In this document: positions 1 to 8,152 of the stretch, in pieces
Position numbering within the stretch: position 1 is the first letter of the stretch
How the letters are laid out: each line of letters starts with the position of its first letter
From: a virus
Length of the DNA: 37,014 bases
IMG/VR virus record: IMGVR_UViG_3300032267_001213
Location: 1-37,014 of that record
Reading direction: 5' to 3' (one strand)
Made by a program: the position numbers and the translations under genes
The notes under the pieces: generated by a model
The model's input: the letters and a program-made list of their open reading frames with translations, nothing else
Told to the model about the DNA's origin: nothing
The model's database searches: none

Positions 1-1140
1 AGCGTTAATGCGATACCAGTGAATCCATTATTAACGACCGATGGTCGCTTAAATAATCTTGATACAAGAATCTCCAGCAGGGCTTCTGAGAGTACAGCGA
101 GAGCTATACCGACTAATCCAGTTTTAGCAACAGATGCGAGGCTGAATAACTTGGATGCGGCTGTGTCTAGCAGGCTTTCTACGGCTAGTTATACAGCTCC
201 TGATAATGCAGGGGTTACGTCTCTCAACTCTAAGCTAACTACTGGCAGAGCAAATAAGCTAGATAATTTAGATGCAACGATAAGTTCTAGAAGCACGTTT
301 GATAACGAAGCAGAGCTAGTAAGATTAGCAAATGACACCGTTTTAGTTATAGCTGAGGCAGTTGAAAGCAGATTACTAAATGAAGCCGATGGCGGGGCTA
401 TCATCGCGGCTATAGCGAATGCGGTCGACAACATTGTATTTGACGCCTCGAATATGCCGATCACGGCAATCGTTGATGCGGTATGGAACAGGCTTGATTC
501 TGATTTTTCGATTCCTAATTCAATAGGTAAGAGGATTAAGGATAATCTTAACGCGACAATCTCTAGCAGATTAGCTTCTGCAAGTTATACGGCTCCAGAT
601 AACGCAGGAATCGGCACAGCTAATACAAAAATAGATGCCCTGAATGATTTTGATCCGAACAACGATAGCGTAATAGTAAGAGATTTCACGACTGGAGCTA
701 TAGATGCGGACGCAGTTGGAGCCTCGGCTGTAAGTGAGCTTCAAGCTGGCTTAGCTAGAATTACGGATATAGATGCCTTAAATGATCTTTCAGCCAGCGA
801 CATTCAAGCTCAGCTAGCAAGCTTCGGCACGGCTAAAGAGTCTTCAGTCTTAGCAAGACCGACTAATCCACTCTTAACGAATGATTCAAGACTAAATAAT
901 CTCGATGCGGCTGTAAGCTCTAGAAGCACGTTTAACCAAGCTGTTCAGACGGTTAAGGCGGATATCGTGTCAGTGCAAGCGACTGCGGTAACTAATATCA
1001 ACGACTTCAAAACTACGGCTTTAGACATTGATTTAAATGATTTTGCGGATGCGGTCGCTGTGCAGCTTGAAGATCCTCAAGGATTACTGAAAAAGGCTTC
1101 AGATCAAGCAGCCATAGCCGCACTGAATACCCAGAAGTGA
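1..1140 (+). CDS. Repeat-rich phage structural protein, 5' truncated
   Basis: The frame is open from base 1 and its repeat motif is already under way there (S-V-N-A-I-P-V-N-P), so the gene begins upstream of the window; the GTG at 19 is only the first possible start inside it. The visible 379 residues contain about five degenerate copies of a unit built on NPxLxTDxRLNNLDAAVSSR, two of them followed by the linker SASYTAPDNAG. Similar LDxxxSSR repeats occur in phage tail and fibre-like proteins and suggest an elongated or trimeric helical structure; that is inference. It lies directly before the tail sheath gene, where Mu carries small tail-completion genes. No enzymatic motif is visible. Tail-associated structural role likely, exact role unknown. 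Confidence 0.7.
   Translation, partial: SVNAIPVNPLLTTDGRLNNLDTRISSRASESTARAIPTNPVLATDARLNNLDAAVSSRLSTASYTAPDNAGVTSLNSKLTTGRANKLDNLDATISSRSTFDNEAELVRLANDTVLVIAEAVESRLLNEADGGAIIAAIANAVDNIVFDASNMPITAIVDAVWNRLDSDFSIPNSIGKRIKDNLNATISSRLASASYTAPDNAGIGTANTKIDALNDFDPNNDSVIVRDFTTGAIDADAVGASAVSELQAGLARITDIDALNDLSASDIQAQLASFGTAKESSVLARPTNPLLTNDSRLNNLDAAVSSRSTFNQAVQTVKADIVSVQATAVTNINDFKTTALDIDLNDFADAVAVQLEDPQGLLKKASDQAAIAALNTQK
22..933 (+). repeat. Degenerate LDxxxSSR coding repeats
   Basis: Repeat units lie near 22-87, 115-180, 247-297, 535-612 and 865-933. The copies near 115 and 865 share the DNA words gactaatcca and gatgcggctgt but differ at many third positions, so they are old, diverged duplications under protein-level selection. 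Confidence 0.7.
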
Positions 1141-1142
1141 CC

Positions 1143-1171
1143 TTGACATAACAGCTTGCGGAGATCAAGAT
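1143..1171 (+). promoter_or_regulatory. Candidate sigma70-like promoter before tail sheath
   Basis: A perfect TTGACA (1143-1148) is followed after 17 nt by CAAGAT (1166-1171, three of six consensus -10 bases). The predicted transcription start falls at about 1178, immediately before the ATG at 1179, so a transcript would be leaderless. A GGAG at 1160-1163 is too far (15 nt) to be a convincing ribosome site. The -10 is poor and this is only a candidate. Confidence 0.35.
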
Positions 1172-1178
1172 TTAGATT

Positions 1179-2633
1179 ATGAGTACCATCCTGCCGACAA
1201 CGAGAATACCTAATATTTATGTAGAAGGCTTTAAAGAGACCGCAAATTTTAAGGCAGGGCTTCAGCCGTATAAGTCTTTAATACTTGGCTTTAAGCTTAA
1301 TGCTGGAACGGCAAGCTTAAACACTCCAGCAAAAATAGCTTCTGAGTCTCAAGCTAAAGCTTTATTTGGTGAAGGTTCCATTCTTCATAAAATGGCTAAA
1401 AAATATTTTTCTTTCAAGAGAGGAGCTCCAGCTCTCTATGCTATCGCTGTAACTGAGCCAGTTGGAGCTAAGGCGACTGCCGCGATTAACGTAACTGGCA
1501 CGGCGACGGCATCTGGCAGTCTTAATATTTTTATCGCAGGTTCTTTCCGCTCAATTCCTGTTAATAGCGGCGAGGCAGATACAGTAATCGCAACTCGCAT
1601 TGTTAGCGAGTTTAATAAAATTCTTGATAATAATTTCACTCTAGTGGTGGATGGAGTCGATCCATCCCTTGTAAACATCACTGCTAGACATAATGGCATT
1701 TATGGAAATGAAATGAATGTAAGGGTAAATTATCTTCAAGGAGAATCAAATCCAGCAGGAATCACGACCGCGATAACAGCGTTTGCGAACGGGACTGGTA
1801 ACGCGGATCTATCGACCATTAATGATATATTGGGAGAAGATTATTATAATTTTATCGCATTCACTGATCCAGTAAAGGCGGTGATCGATTATATCGGTAA
1901 TGAGCTAACAGCTAGGGCATCTGCTACTTATATGCAGCACTCTATAGCTATAGTCGGGAAGACATCGACAGCAGGTAATTTTACGACGTTTATGTCGAAT
2001 ATAAATCAGCCAAGAATCGCCGTAAGAGCAAACGACGGCAAAGTAATGCCTAATTTCGAACGAGCGGCTTATGATATGGCGTTCTTGGCTTATTCTGCAC
2101 AAATTAAGCCAGCACTTGGAACTAGCGAAGAGCTAATTCCTGATGATCTTCCAGCTCCAGCAGTAGACAGGTATTCAAGAGCTGAGAGAGAAAGTATTTT
2201 AGCAGATGGCGGCAGCGTTGATAAGATAATGAACGAGCAGGTTTTCATTGATCGCTATAGAACATCGGCTACGACTGAGGATGGTCAAGAAACTACTAAG
2301 TTCGATGATTTTAGTTTCTTACTGGGACAGAGTTATGCGGTATGGTATTTTCAAAAAGCTTTAAAACAGTTTCAAAATGCTGTTAGTTATGATGAAGATT
2401 TACCTCAGCCAGCTAATTCATCTGTGCCACTGGTAAACACTAATATTTTAAAGGCAGCAATGTCTCAAGCTGGTTTAGAGCTTGCTCAAGGAGCGTATAT
2501 CGAAAACTTAGCAGAGTTTAAAAGCACTCTCCAAGTGACTAGGGCTTCAGCTGATAGGTTTGATATATTGGCTAAAGTAAATTATTCTAATAGTGTATAT
2601 ATTTTAGCTCTAGGTCTGGAGCTGGTTCTTTAA
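1179..2633 (+). CDS. Contractile tail sheath protein (Mu gpL-like)
   Basis: At 484 residues it is close to Mu gpL (about 495). The N-terminus has the sheath-type opening (R-I-P-N-I-Y-V-E then LQPYKSLILGF), and a later segment (about 205-300) covers the domain where gpL-like sheaths have NDILGEDYYNFIAFTDP. Sheath subunits stack in hexameric rings around the tail tube and contract on adsorption. It is followed 12 nt later by the tube gene, the universal sheath-tube order, and by the rest of a Mu-ordered tail cluster. The ATG at 1179 has no good Shine-Dalgarno; see the candidate promoter just upstream. Family assignment is from pattern and context. Confidence 0.9.
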   Translation: MSTILPTTRIPNIYVEGFKETANFKAGLQPYKSLILGFKLNAGTASLNTPAKIASESQAKALFGEGSILHKMAKKYFSFKRGAPALYAIAVTEPVGAKATAAINVTGTATASGSLNIFIAGSFRSIPVNSGEADTVIATRIVSEFNKILDNNFTLVVDGVDPSLVNITARHNGIYGNEMNVRVNYLQGESNPAGITTAITAFANGTGNADLSTINDILGEDYYNFIAFTDPVKAVIDYIGNELTARASATYMQHSIAIVGKTSTAGNFTTFMSNINQPRIAVRANDGKVMPNFERAAYDMAFLAYSAQIKPALGTSEELIPDDLPAPAVDRYSRAERESILADGGSVDKIMNEQVFIDRYRTSATTEDGQETTKFDDFSFLLGQSYAVWYFQKALKQFQNAVSYDEDLPQPANSSVPLVNTNILKAAMSQAGLELAQGAYIENLAEFKSTLQVTRASADRFDILAKVNYSNSVYILALGLELVL

Positions 2634-2645
2634 GGAGTTTTAATT

Positions 2646-3035
2646 ATGGAAATCGCAGGTATAATTTACGAGGCAACAGTAAACGGAAAGCCGTTTGATG
2701 TCGGCGAGGGCGTTGAGTATATGCCTGCTGGCATTAGGTTCGAGGAAACGAATTTAGCAACTCGCAAAACGGTCGCTATAAGCCGCTGGCAGAATGGTGA
2801 ACTTACGCTCCCGATTCTAGCAACTGAGAATCAAAGTGCTTTAAATATAATCAATGAATTTAAATCTAAAATGACTTCGGGCGGTTCTACGGTGGTTTTA
2901 AGAACGGCGACTAAGGTCGTTAGAGCTTTAAAATGTTTTCTGAAGGGCGATTTACCGAGAGAAAATCTAAGCACTGGCGAAATCGCTAATGTAAGTTTAT
3001 CAGTGGGAGAAATTGAAGTTGAATCAGCTAATTAA
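2646..3035 (+). CDS. Tail tube protein (Mu gpM-like)
   Basis: A 129-residue protein directly after the sheath, with a good AAGGAG ribosome site (about 2633-2638). Size and pattern (I-A-G-I near the start, a central RWQNGELTLP, and a C-terminal beta-rich half ending VSLSVGEIEVES) fit the Mu gpM / P2 FII group of tube subunits that form the inner channel for DNA. Its 3' end overlaps the following chaperone gene, suggesting translational coupling. Confidence 0.85.
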   Translation: MEIAGIIYEATVNGKPFDVGEGVEYMPAGIRFEETNLATRKTVAISRWQNGELTLPILATENQSALNIINEFKSKMTSGGSTVVLRTATKVVRALKCFLKGDLPRENLSTGEIANVSLSVGEIEVESAN

Positions 3036-3429
3036 ACTATCGCAAGAATATATATATAGTGATAAGCCAATCACTGAGCTAAATGTAAGAGAGCCGCTCG
3101 GCGAAGACTTAAGCAAAGTCGATATCTTAGATTTCGTAAGAGCATTAGATTTTGAAAAGCTTTCTAAGATTAACTTTAAAGCGGTCGAGTCGGACGCAAA
3201 TCAAGAAGTCTATATTAATCTTACTGGTGAATTTATAAACGCTCTTAAAATCAATTATGCGACTAGGCTGGCATTGTGCGTAGTCGCTGGAAAGCTTACA
3301 GGCACCAGTGCTGAATTTATTGAGAAATTAAAACTGGCGGATAATCTGAAGGTTCTTTCAGTGGTGGGAAAGCTGTTAGCAGTCGGGTTTTTTGCGGCAT
3401 TTCGAGATTTTACAGTGACCTCAGCTTAA
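3019..3429 (+). CDS. Tail assembly chaperone (P2 gpE / Mu gp41-like)
   Basis: A small protein between tube and tape measure, the usual place of the tail assembly chaperone that coats the tape measure during tail polymerisation. The segment DKPITELNVREPLGEDLSKV resembles the gpE/gp41 opening (I-xx-L-x-x-R-x-P-x-x-x-D-L). The start is TTG in either case. TTG 3019 lies 8 nt after GGGAGA (3005-3010) and is preferred over TTG 3013, which would be only 2 nt away. The last codons contain GTC GGG TTT TTT GCG, a candidate -1 frameshift site leading into the small ORF that follows. Confidence 0.75.
   Translation: MNQLIKLSQEYIYSDKPITELNVREPLGEDLSKVDILDFVRALDFEKLSKINFKAVESDANQEVYINLTGEFINALKINYATRLALCVVAGKLTGTSAEFIEKLKLADNLKVLSVVGKLLAVGFFAAFRDFTVTSA
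3387..3393 (+). promoter_or_regulatory. Candidate -1 programmed frameshift site
   Basis: G-TTT-TTT lies near the 3' end of the chaperone gene. Frame 3 (the -1 frame) is open from before this point through 3542. Slippage here would fuse the chaperone to the 37-codon ORF plus about 12 newly read codons. The heptamer is not a perfect X-XXY-YYZ (G instead of T at the first base), so the exact site is uncertain, but tail chaperones of this class are routinely frameshifted. Confidence 0.5.
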
Positions 3430-3542
3430 TGGCTTGGGATCTGGTAAAGCTTGATTTAGCAAGGATTACGGATGAGGAGGCATTATATTTTCTTGAAGTT
3501 AAAAACATGATCGAGAAAATAAGAGCTAAAAATCATGGCTGA
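3429..3542 (+). CDS. Small ORF, tail chaperone extension (gpE'/GpE-like)
   Basis: A 37-codon ORF whose ATG shares its first base with the chaperone stop, ending inside the tape measure start region (overlap 3535-3542). Read from the -1 frame it continues upstream without a stop, giving a C-terminal extension with a W-D-L and E-E-A-L-Y-F-L-E helix pattern like the short P2 gpE' product. It has no ribosome site of its own, so it is more likely made as the frameshifted tail of the chaperone (about 174 residues in all) than alone. Supported by position and open frame; no search was run. Confidence 0.6.
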   Translation: MAWDLVKLDLARITDEEALYFLEVKNMIEKIRAKNHG

Positions 3543-4956
3543 ATCGTTCCCTTTAAAAATAATATTTGATGCAATAAATCGCACAGGGCCAGCGTTTAAG
3601 GACGTAAATAAAGGCTTGAGCGATTTAAAAAATGTTGCTGCTGTAGCTGGTGCGGCTATTGGTGCGGCTTTGGCTGGGATCGGCGTTGCTGCTTTAAAAA
3701 ACGCTGCAGATTTTGAAACACTTGAAGTTAAGTTTAAAGGCTTGTTAGGCTCAGCAGAAAAGGGCAAGGCTCTAGCTAAGACCCTTGCAGATTTTGCAGC
3801 GGCTACGCCGTTTAGTTTGAAAGGCTTAAGCGAAAATGCAGTTCAGTTATTAGCATTCGGAAGCTCAGTCGATGAGCTGATTCCCCAGCTTACGCTTCTT
3901 GGAGATTTATCTGCTGGCGTTGGTGTCGATGTTGCGGAGCTTGTAACTCCATTCGGACGTATAAAGAACGCTAATAAAGCTACTTTAATCGAGCTTGATA
4001 AGTTTGAAGATCGAGGTATTCCAGTAATCAAGAGAATCGCAGAGATGACAGGTAAATCTTACGGCGATATCCGCAAAGCCGTAAGCGATGGGGCTGTAGA
4101 TTTTAAGCTGTTCAATGCAGCAATTAATTCGATTAGGACGGGCAGTTTTAACAATGCAATGGCAGAGCTTTCTAAGACACTTGACGGTAAGTGGGCTAAT
4201 ATCTTAGATTCGGTTGATCTTGCTTTAGCTTCATTAGGGCGTGTCTTGGCTGATGTCTTCGATGTTAAAGACATAGCTGATAGCTTTATCCTAGCGATGG
4301 GAGATCTGAAAAAAGCACTTGATAATATAGATCCTGAAACTTTAGAAAATTTAAAAGCAACATTGAAAGTAATTTACGAGCTGGCTTTAATATTGGCTCA
4401 AGGCGTGGCGTTTGCGGCTAAGGATATTTACGGCTTCGTGAAGCCAATCTGGGATTTACTTTCATTGATCGTTAAAGTCATATGGGAGATATATGCGGCA
4501 TGGCTTTCAGTAACTTCGCGAGTTAAGGTTAATGATCTAAGCTCCGCTACTCAGGCATGGGCTTTGATCTTAAAATCAGTAAACCAGCTTCTAGAAGATA
4601 TGCTAGGGCCAATCGGCAAGGTAATCGACTTTATTACTCAGCGACATAGTTTTGTTGTTGATGCAAAGTTTAACGGCTTTGATAAACAGCTTCCCGATAT
4701 GATTAAAGCTGTTCAAAATAGCTCTATAGCTTTAGTTCCAAAATTGCAAAAAATAATGCCGCCTGAAATACTCTCGGGAACTCAATCGTTTGCTAATTCG
4801 CCACTAAGTAAACCATCTGCACCAGCTCAGCAAGCTAATCTAGCCATAACTGTAGATGTCAAAAATGGCACGAGTGAGACTAAAGTCAAATCCTCTCAAG
4901 GGTTTAAGATCGACAAAAATAATATTAAGACTGGGAGGATTGCTCAAAGCTCTTAG
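3535..4956 (+). CDS. Tail tape measure protein
   Basis: A 473-residue protein following the chaperone pair. The N-terminal third is Ala/Gly-rich with a hydrophobic stretch (about 33-58), then the pattern KFKGLLGSAEKGKAL and GFGRIKNAN-like segments typical of tape measures (ATPFSLKGL, then a GDLS-A-GVGVD element). A second long hydrophobic region lies at about 270-320. The tape measure sets tail length; at the usual rough 0.15 nm per residue this predicts a short tail near 70 nm, and it is clearly shorter than many myovirus tape measures. The ATG overlaps the preceding small ORF by 8 nt. The C-terminus is Pro/Ser-rich. Confidence 0.85.
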   Translation: MAESFPLKIIFDAINRTGPAFKDVNKGLSDLKNVAAVAGAAIGAALAGIGVAALKNAADFETLEVKFKGLLGSAEKGKALAKTLADFAAATPFSLKGLSENAVQLLAFGSSVDELIPQLTLLGDLSAGVGVDVAELVTPFGRIKNANKATLIELDKFEDRGIPVIKRIAEMTGKSYGDIRKAVSDGAVDFKLFNAAINSIRTGSFNNAMAELSKTLDGKWANILDSVDLALASLGRVLADVFDVKDIADSFILAMGDLKKALDNIDPETLENLKATLKVIYELALILAQGVAFAAKDIYGFVKPIWDLLSLIVKVIWEIYAAWLSVTSRVKVNDLSSATQAWALILKSVNQLLEDMLGPIGKVIDFITQRHSFVVDAKFNGFDKQLPDMIKAVQNSSIALVPKLQKIMPPEILSGTQSFANSPLSKPSAPAQQANLAITVDVKNGTSETKVKSSQGFKIDKNNIKTGRIAQSS

Positions 4957-4961
4957 GTATC

Positions 4962-6170
4962 ATGGCTTGGGAAGGTTACAACGCTAGTTTTAGAGGCATA
5001 CCATTTGAAGTCGTTTCATTTAGTGATGAGGATATCGGGCGAGTCTTAGTAACTAAGCGGATAGCTGGCTCTGATGATTATGCCGTTGAGGAAGTTTCTG
5101 TCCTTCAAAATAGATTTACTATCGATGGCTTGCTTCTTGGGAATACAGCTCAACAGCAGTGGGCAAGACTTAAAAAAGCTTGTGAGCAGAAAGGCTCGGG
5201 CGATTATCAGCATCCATATTACGCAGGCAGAATTAAGGTTCACGTCGAGAACAGCTCGGTTACAGTCGATGAAGCTTATCAAGACACTATTAAATTTAGA
5301 ATTTCGTTTTTAAAAGCAGGGCTGCCTATATTTGAAAAGCCGAGAAGCTCTGCTATTCAAGATTTTGGAAATCTAAGCACGAGGCTAAGAACTTCAGCTA
5401 GCGGCATTTTAGAAAAAAACACAGTTCTGAAGCGAGTTTCAGAGTTTGCTAGAGATGGAGCCAGAAAGCCAGTTCTTGGGCTTAATGGCTTTTTAAATGG
5501 CATGCTGTCTAGTGCTAGGTTTGTTGAGAATTTAGTCGCAGGCACTGGAAATACAGTCTATTCTAATAACTTAACTTTACTGAATGGCGTCCTCTCAAGC
5601 GTTCCAAGTGTTAATACGGCATCTAGTATTTTTAGTTCATTGACTACGACGTTTAGCTACATGTCGCAAATCTCAACAAATGAAAAAGTCTATGTCTCTG
5701 AGCTTAAGCCAGCAATTTTAAAAAAGCCTAAAAAAATAAATACTAATACTAAAGACGGTGCTAATCATAATCAGAATGTAATAGCAGTCGATACTGCTAT
5801 TAAGATATTAATAGTCGCCGAGATCAGTGATTCAATCCCAGACATTACATTTGAGTCATACGAAGAAGCGATTTTGTTTAAGGACGATGTAATTAAAACC
5901 GTTTCTGAAATGCAGGAGCCAGATCAAGAACTGGAATATGAACCGAGTTTGATTATCAGCGATTTTATAAACAAGGTTTCATTCCATATCCCTTTAGTAG
6001 CCGAGGATTTACCGAATTTGGGTTTAATTGAAAATGTTAAAAATAAGAATATAGTAGATGTACTATATAGCAATAATATTACTAAAGATGATTTCGAGTC
6101 GGTCGTAAAACGCAATGCTATAACCAATCCCATGAGGATAGAGAAGGAAGTAATTCAGGTGCTTGTATGA
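4962..6170 (+). CDS. DNA circularisation / tail hub protein (Mu gpN-like)
   Basis: A 402-residue protein. Residues 1-110 match the DNA-circulation N-terminal domain pattern: W-x-x-Y-x-A-x-FRGIPFEV, then GR near 25, a central D-x-Y-AVEEV, an F-x-IDGLLLG strand, and a G-S-GDYQHPYYAG motif (about 78-90) for the usual G-x-L-x-HP-x-G. In Mu, gpN is needed for tail formation and sits at the tube-baseplate junction. It is shorter than Mu gpN (about 490). Next in order is the P/gp44-like gene, overlapping by 4 nt, exactly as in Mu. Confidence 0.8.
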   Translation: MAWEGYNASFRGIPFEVVSFSDEDIGRVLVTKRIAGSDDYAVEEVSVLQNRFTIDGLLLGNTAQQQWARLKKACEQKGSGDYQHPYYAGRIKVHVENSSVTVDEAYQDTIKFRISFLKAGLPIFEKPRSSAIQDFGNLSTRLRTSASGILEKNTVLKRVSEFARDGARKPVLGLNGFLNGMLSSARFVENLVAGTGNTVYSNNLTLLNGVLSSVPSVNTASSIFSSLTTTFSYMSQISTNEKVYVSELKPAILKKPKKINTNTKDGANHNQNVIAVDTAIKILIVAEISDSIPDITFESYEEAILFKDDVIKTVSEMQEPDQELEYEPSLIISDFINKVSFHIPLVAEDLPNLGLIENVKNKNIVDVLYSNNITKDDFESVVKRNAITNPMRIEKEVIQVLV

Positions 6171-7210
6171 GTTTTTTATTAAGATCATCTTCTGGCGGCG
6201 AATACAATAAGCTAAGAAATGTTTCGCTAACTAGATCCATAGACGAATTAGTAAGTGTTGTTGATGTGGAGATGATCTTAGCTGCTGGCTCCTCTATTGA
6301 CCTAAGCGGTCAGGTTCAGCTATATCACGAGAACAGGCTAGTCTTCACGGGTTCGTGCTTTGCAGATAACAGAGTCCAAGCGGATGAAACTCAGATCCAG
6401 TTCCAGTTCAGAAGTAAAACCTTCAATCTTGCAAGATGCATGCATCTTGGCGTAAAGACTTTTAATAAAGCAAAATTAAGTTCTATTGTAGAAGCGTTAT
6501 TAAAGCCATTTGGCATAAAGGTTTCAAGTATATCCAAGAATCCGCAGATTGCGAAATTCTCTATAGATAGCACGGAGACGGTATTTGACGCCTTAGATAA
6601 ACTTATTAAGGATAATGGGCTATTAATGATAGACACGCCTAGCGGCGATATCGCTATTATAGACAGAAATCTATCGGGCAGTAGTTTTAAGCTTGATCTT
6701 GGAAAGAACGTTGAGAGCATAGAATATTCAAGAGAAATGCAGGACGTGTTTTCTGAGATACAAGTTATTTCAGAAACAGAAAAAAGCTTTCAGCGAGCGG
6801 TCGCTAAAGATCCTAATGCGATAGGATACTCGCCTTTAGTTATCAAATCGCAAAAGAAATCCACGCTAGCAGAGCTTCAAGCGATAGCTAATTTTGAAGT
6901 AGCTGTAAGGGCAGCGAGATCTGCATCTCTTAAGGTGGCTATACCTGCGGCTTCGTGGATCTTTGAAAATCAGATCGTTGATATTAATAAACAAGTAAAT
7001 TTAAATTATCCTGATTCTCCTGATCTGAGCGGCATTTACATGGTTAAGTCGGTTAAGCTTAATTATGCAGAAGGTCAAGGACACTCTATTGAATTAGCTT
7101 TATCAGAGCCGAACGAGTTCTTAGCAAAACCAGAAATCGCTAAAAAACCAAAAACAAAAAAAACAGGAAAAGCTTCAAAGGCAGGCAGCCTTAAGATCAT
7201 AAACCCATGA
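6167..7210 (+). CDS. Baseplate hub protein (Mu gpP / gp27-like)
   Basis: A 347-residue protein whose start overlaps the previous stop (ATGA). The N-terminal beta-rich region, the mid segment FNKAKLSSIVEALLKPFGI, then a FDALDKLIKDNGLLMIDTPSGDIAI strand-helix pattern, are characteristic of Mu gpP and the wider gp27/gpD baseplate hub family that forms the trimeric ring holding the spike. The C-terminus is Lys-rich (about 325-340). Order N-P-gp45 is the Mu arrangement. It ends 4 nt inside the spike gene. Confidence 0.82.
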   Translation: MSFLLRSSSGGEYNKLRNVSLTRSIDELVSVVDVEMILAAGSSIDLSGQVQLYHENRLVFTGSCFADNRVQADETQIQFQFRSKTFNLARCMHLGVKTFNKAKLSSIVEALLKPFGIKVSSISKNPQIAKFSIDSTETVFDALDKLIKDNGLLMIDTPSGDIAIIDRNLSGSSFKLDLGKNVESIEYSREMQDVFSEIQVISETEKSFQRAVAKDPNAIGYSPLVIKSQKKSTLAELQAIANFEVAVRAARSASLKVAIPAASWIFENQIVDINKQVNLNYPDSPDLSGIYMVKSVKLNYAEGQGHSIELALSEPNEFLAKPEIAKKPKTKKTGKASKAGSLKIINP

Positions 7211-7656
7211 GTGTTTCAGCAAGATTAATAGAGTTTTGTACGGTTCTTAAGCAAAAGATAGATCAGTTGCAGATCTCGCTCGAAGGCGTGGCACGGAGCG
7301 GCGTTTCTAAGATTGAACCGTACGGAGTTAGGTCTAATATTCCATTGGAGACTAGAGGCTTAGTTTTAGCTCCGAATGGTCAAGCGAATGATCTTATTTT
7401 TTTAGGCGTTTTCACTAAGTTTTTTGAGCGAGGCACGCTTCTTGAAGGTGAATTAGAGCTTTACACAGTCTACGGCAATTCTATAACATTAAAGCAAGAT
7501 GGCTCGATTGCAATCGCTGGCAATGTTGCCATTCAGGGCAATTTAACAGTGACGGGTAATGTTTCGGACGCTAATGGCTCTATGGCTGAGATGAGAAGCC
7601 AGTATAACGGACACACTCACGGAGGTGGCCCGACGCCTTCCCCTGCAATGAGTTAA
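7207..7656 (+). CDS. Baseplate spike protein (Mu gp45-like)
   Basis: A 149-residue protein with an OB-like N-terminal half (YGVRSNIPLETRGLVLAP) and a C-terminal beta-repeat region (IAIAGNVAIQGNLTVTGNV) typical of the trimeric needle of gpV/gp45 spikes. It ends in H-T-H-G-G-G (H136 and H138), the HxH motif that binds an apical iron ion in P2 gpV and Mu gp45-type tips. It would pierce the outer membrane on tail contraction. Strong assignment from motif and position. Confidence 0.88.
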   Translation: MSVSARLIEFCTVLKQKIDQLQISLEGVARSGVSKIEPYGVRSNIPLETRGLVLAPNGQANDLIFLGVFTKFFERGTLLEGELELYTVYGNSITLKQDGSIAIAGNVAIQGNLTVTGNVSDANGSMAEMRSQYNGHTHGGGPTPSPAMS

Positions 7657-7672
7657 AACAATACAAAGCTAG

Positions 7673-7678
7673 TATAAT
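7673..7678 (+). promoter_or_regulatory. TATAAT box 6 nt before an ATG
   Basis: A consensus TATAAT sits in the only small gap of the baseplate cluster (7657-7684); exactly six bases separate it from the ATG at 7685. There is no Shine-Dalgarno before that ATG and no convincing -35. It fits the leaderless pattern seen at other operon starts in this window. Confidence 0.45.
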
Positions 7679-7684
7679 GACCTT

Positions 7685-8152
7685 ATGGATATTTTTTCCT
7701 TTAAGCTGCCGCCTAATATCACGGAATTAGCTCTAAGATTGCGTTCTGGCAACTTTACACTGGGAGAGATCATTCACAGAGTGGTGGACGTTTCTCTTGG
7801 GATCTTATTAATCGGCTGCTATCGCATGGGCTACGCTCAAGCCTTTTCGGATTATCTAGTAATGAGGACTGGAAGGCGTGTTCGTTTGAAAATTACATCT
7901 GGGTGGCGTTCTAGAGAATATAATGCAACGATTGACGGTGCTTCGCCTAACTCGCTGCATATATGGAGAACTGTTCTTCAAGGTTTATTTGATAGGATTA
8001 TTTCAGCGAATGATTTTACTAGCCCAGATATGACGAAGGAAGAGCTGCACAGCTTCTTCTCCGATTTCGTTCAGGGGGAAACTTATTTACATAGAAGATT
8101 GGGCTTTAATCACGTCGGTGATGGCGTTCCCGATGAGGACTTCACTGTATGA
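7685..8152 (+). CDS. Peptidase M15-like protein, probably tail-associated
   Basis: A 155-residue protein. Residues 68-92 (ITSGWRSREYN, then GASPNSLH) match the M15 D-Ala-D-Ala carboxypeptidase pattern SGYRS-x-x-N-x-x-x-x-G-x-x-x-SxH. The second part is altered: the usual H-x6-D zinc spacing after SxH is here H92 to D103, and no G-x-A-x-D is seen. A candidate third ligand is H143 (GFNHVG). Active members cut peptidoglycan peptides. Inserted between the spike and gp46 genes, it may be a tail lysin or a degenerate structural derivative. It is preceded by a TATAAT box rather than a ribosome site. Confidence 0.6.
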   Translation: MDIFSFKLPPNITELALRLRSGNFTLGEIIHRVVDVSLGILLIGCYRMGYAQAFSDYLVMRTGRRVRLKITSGWRSREYNATIDGASPNSLHIWRTVLQGLFDRIISANDFTSPDMTKEELHSFFSDFVQGETYLHRRLGFNHVGDGVPDEDFTV

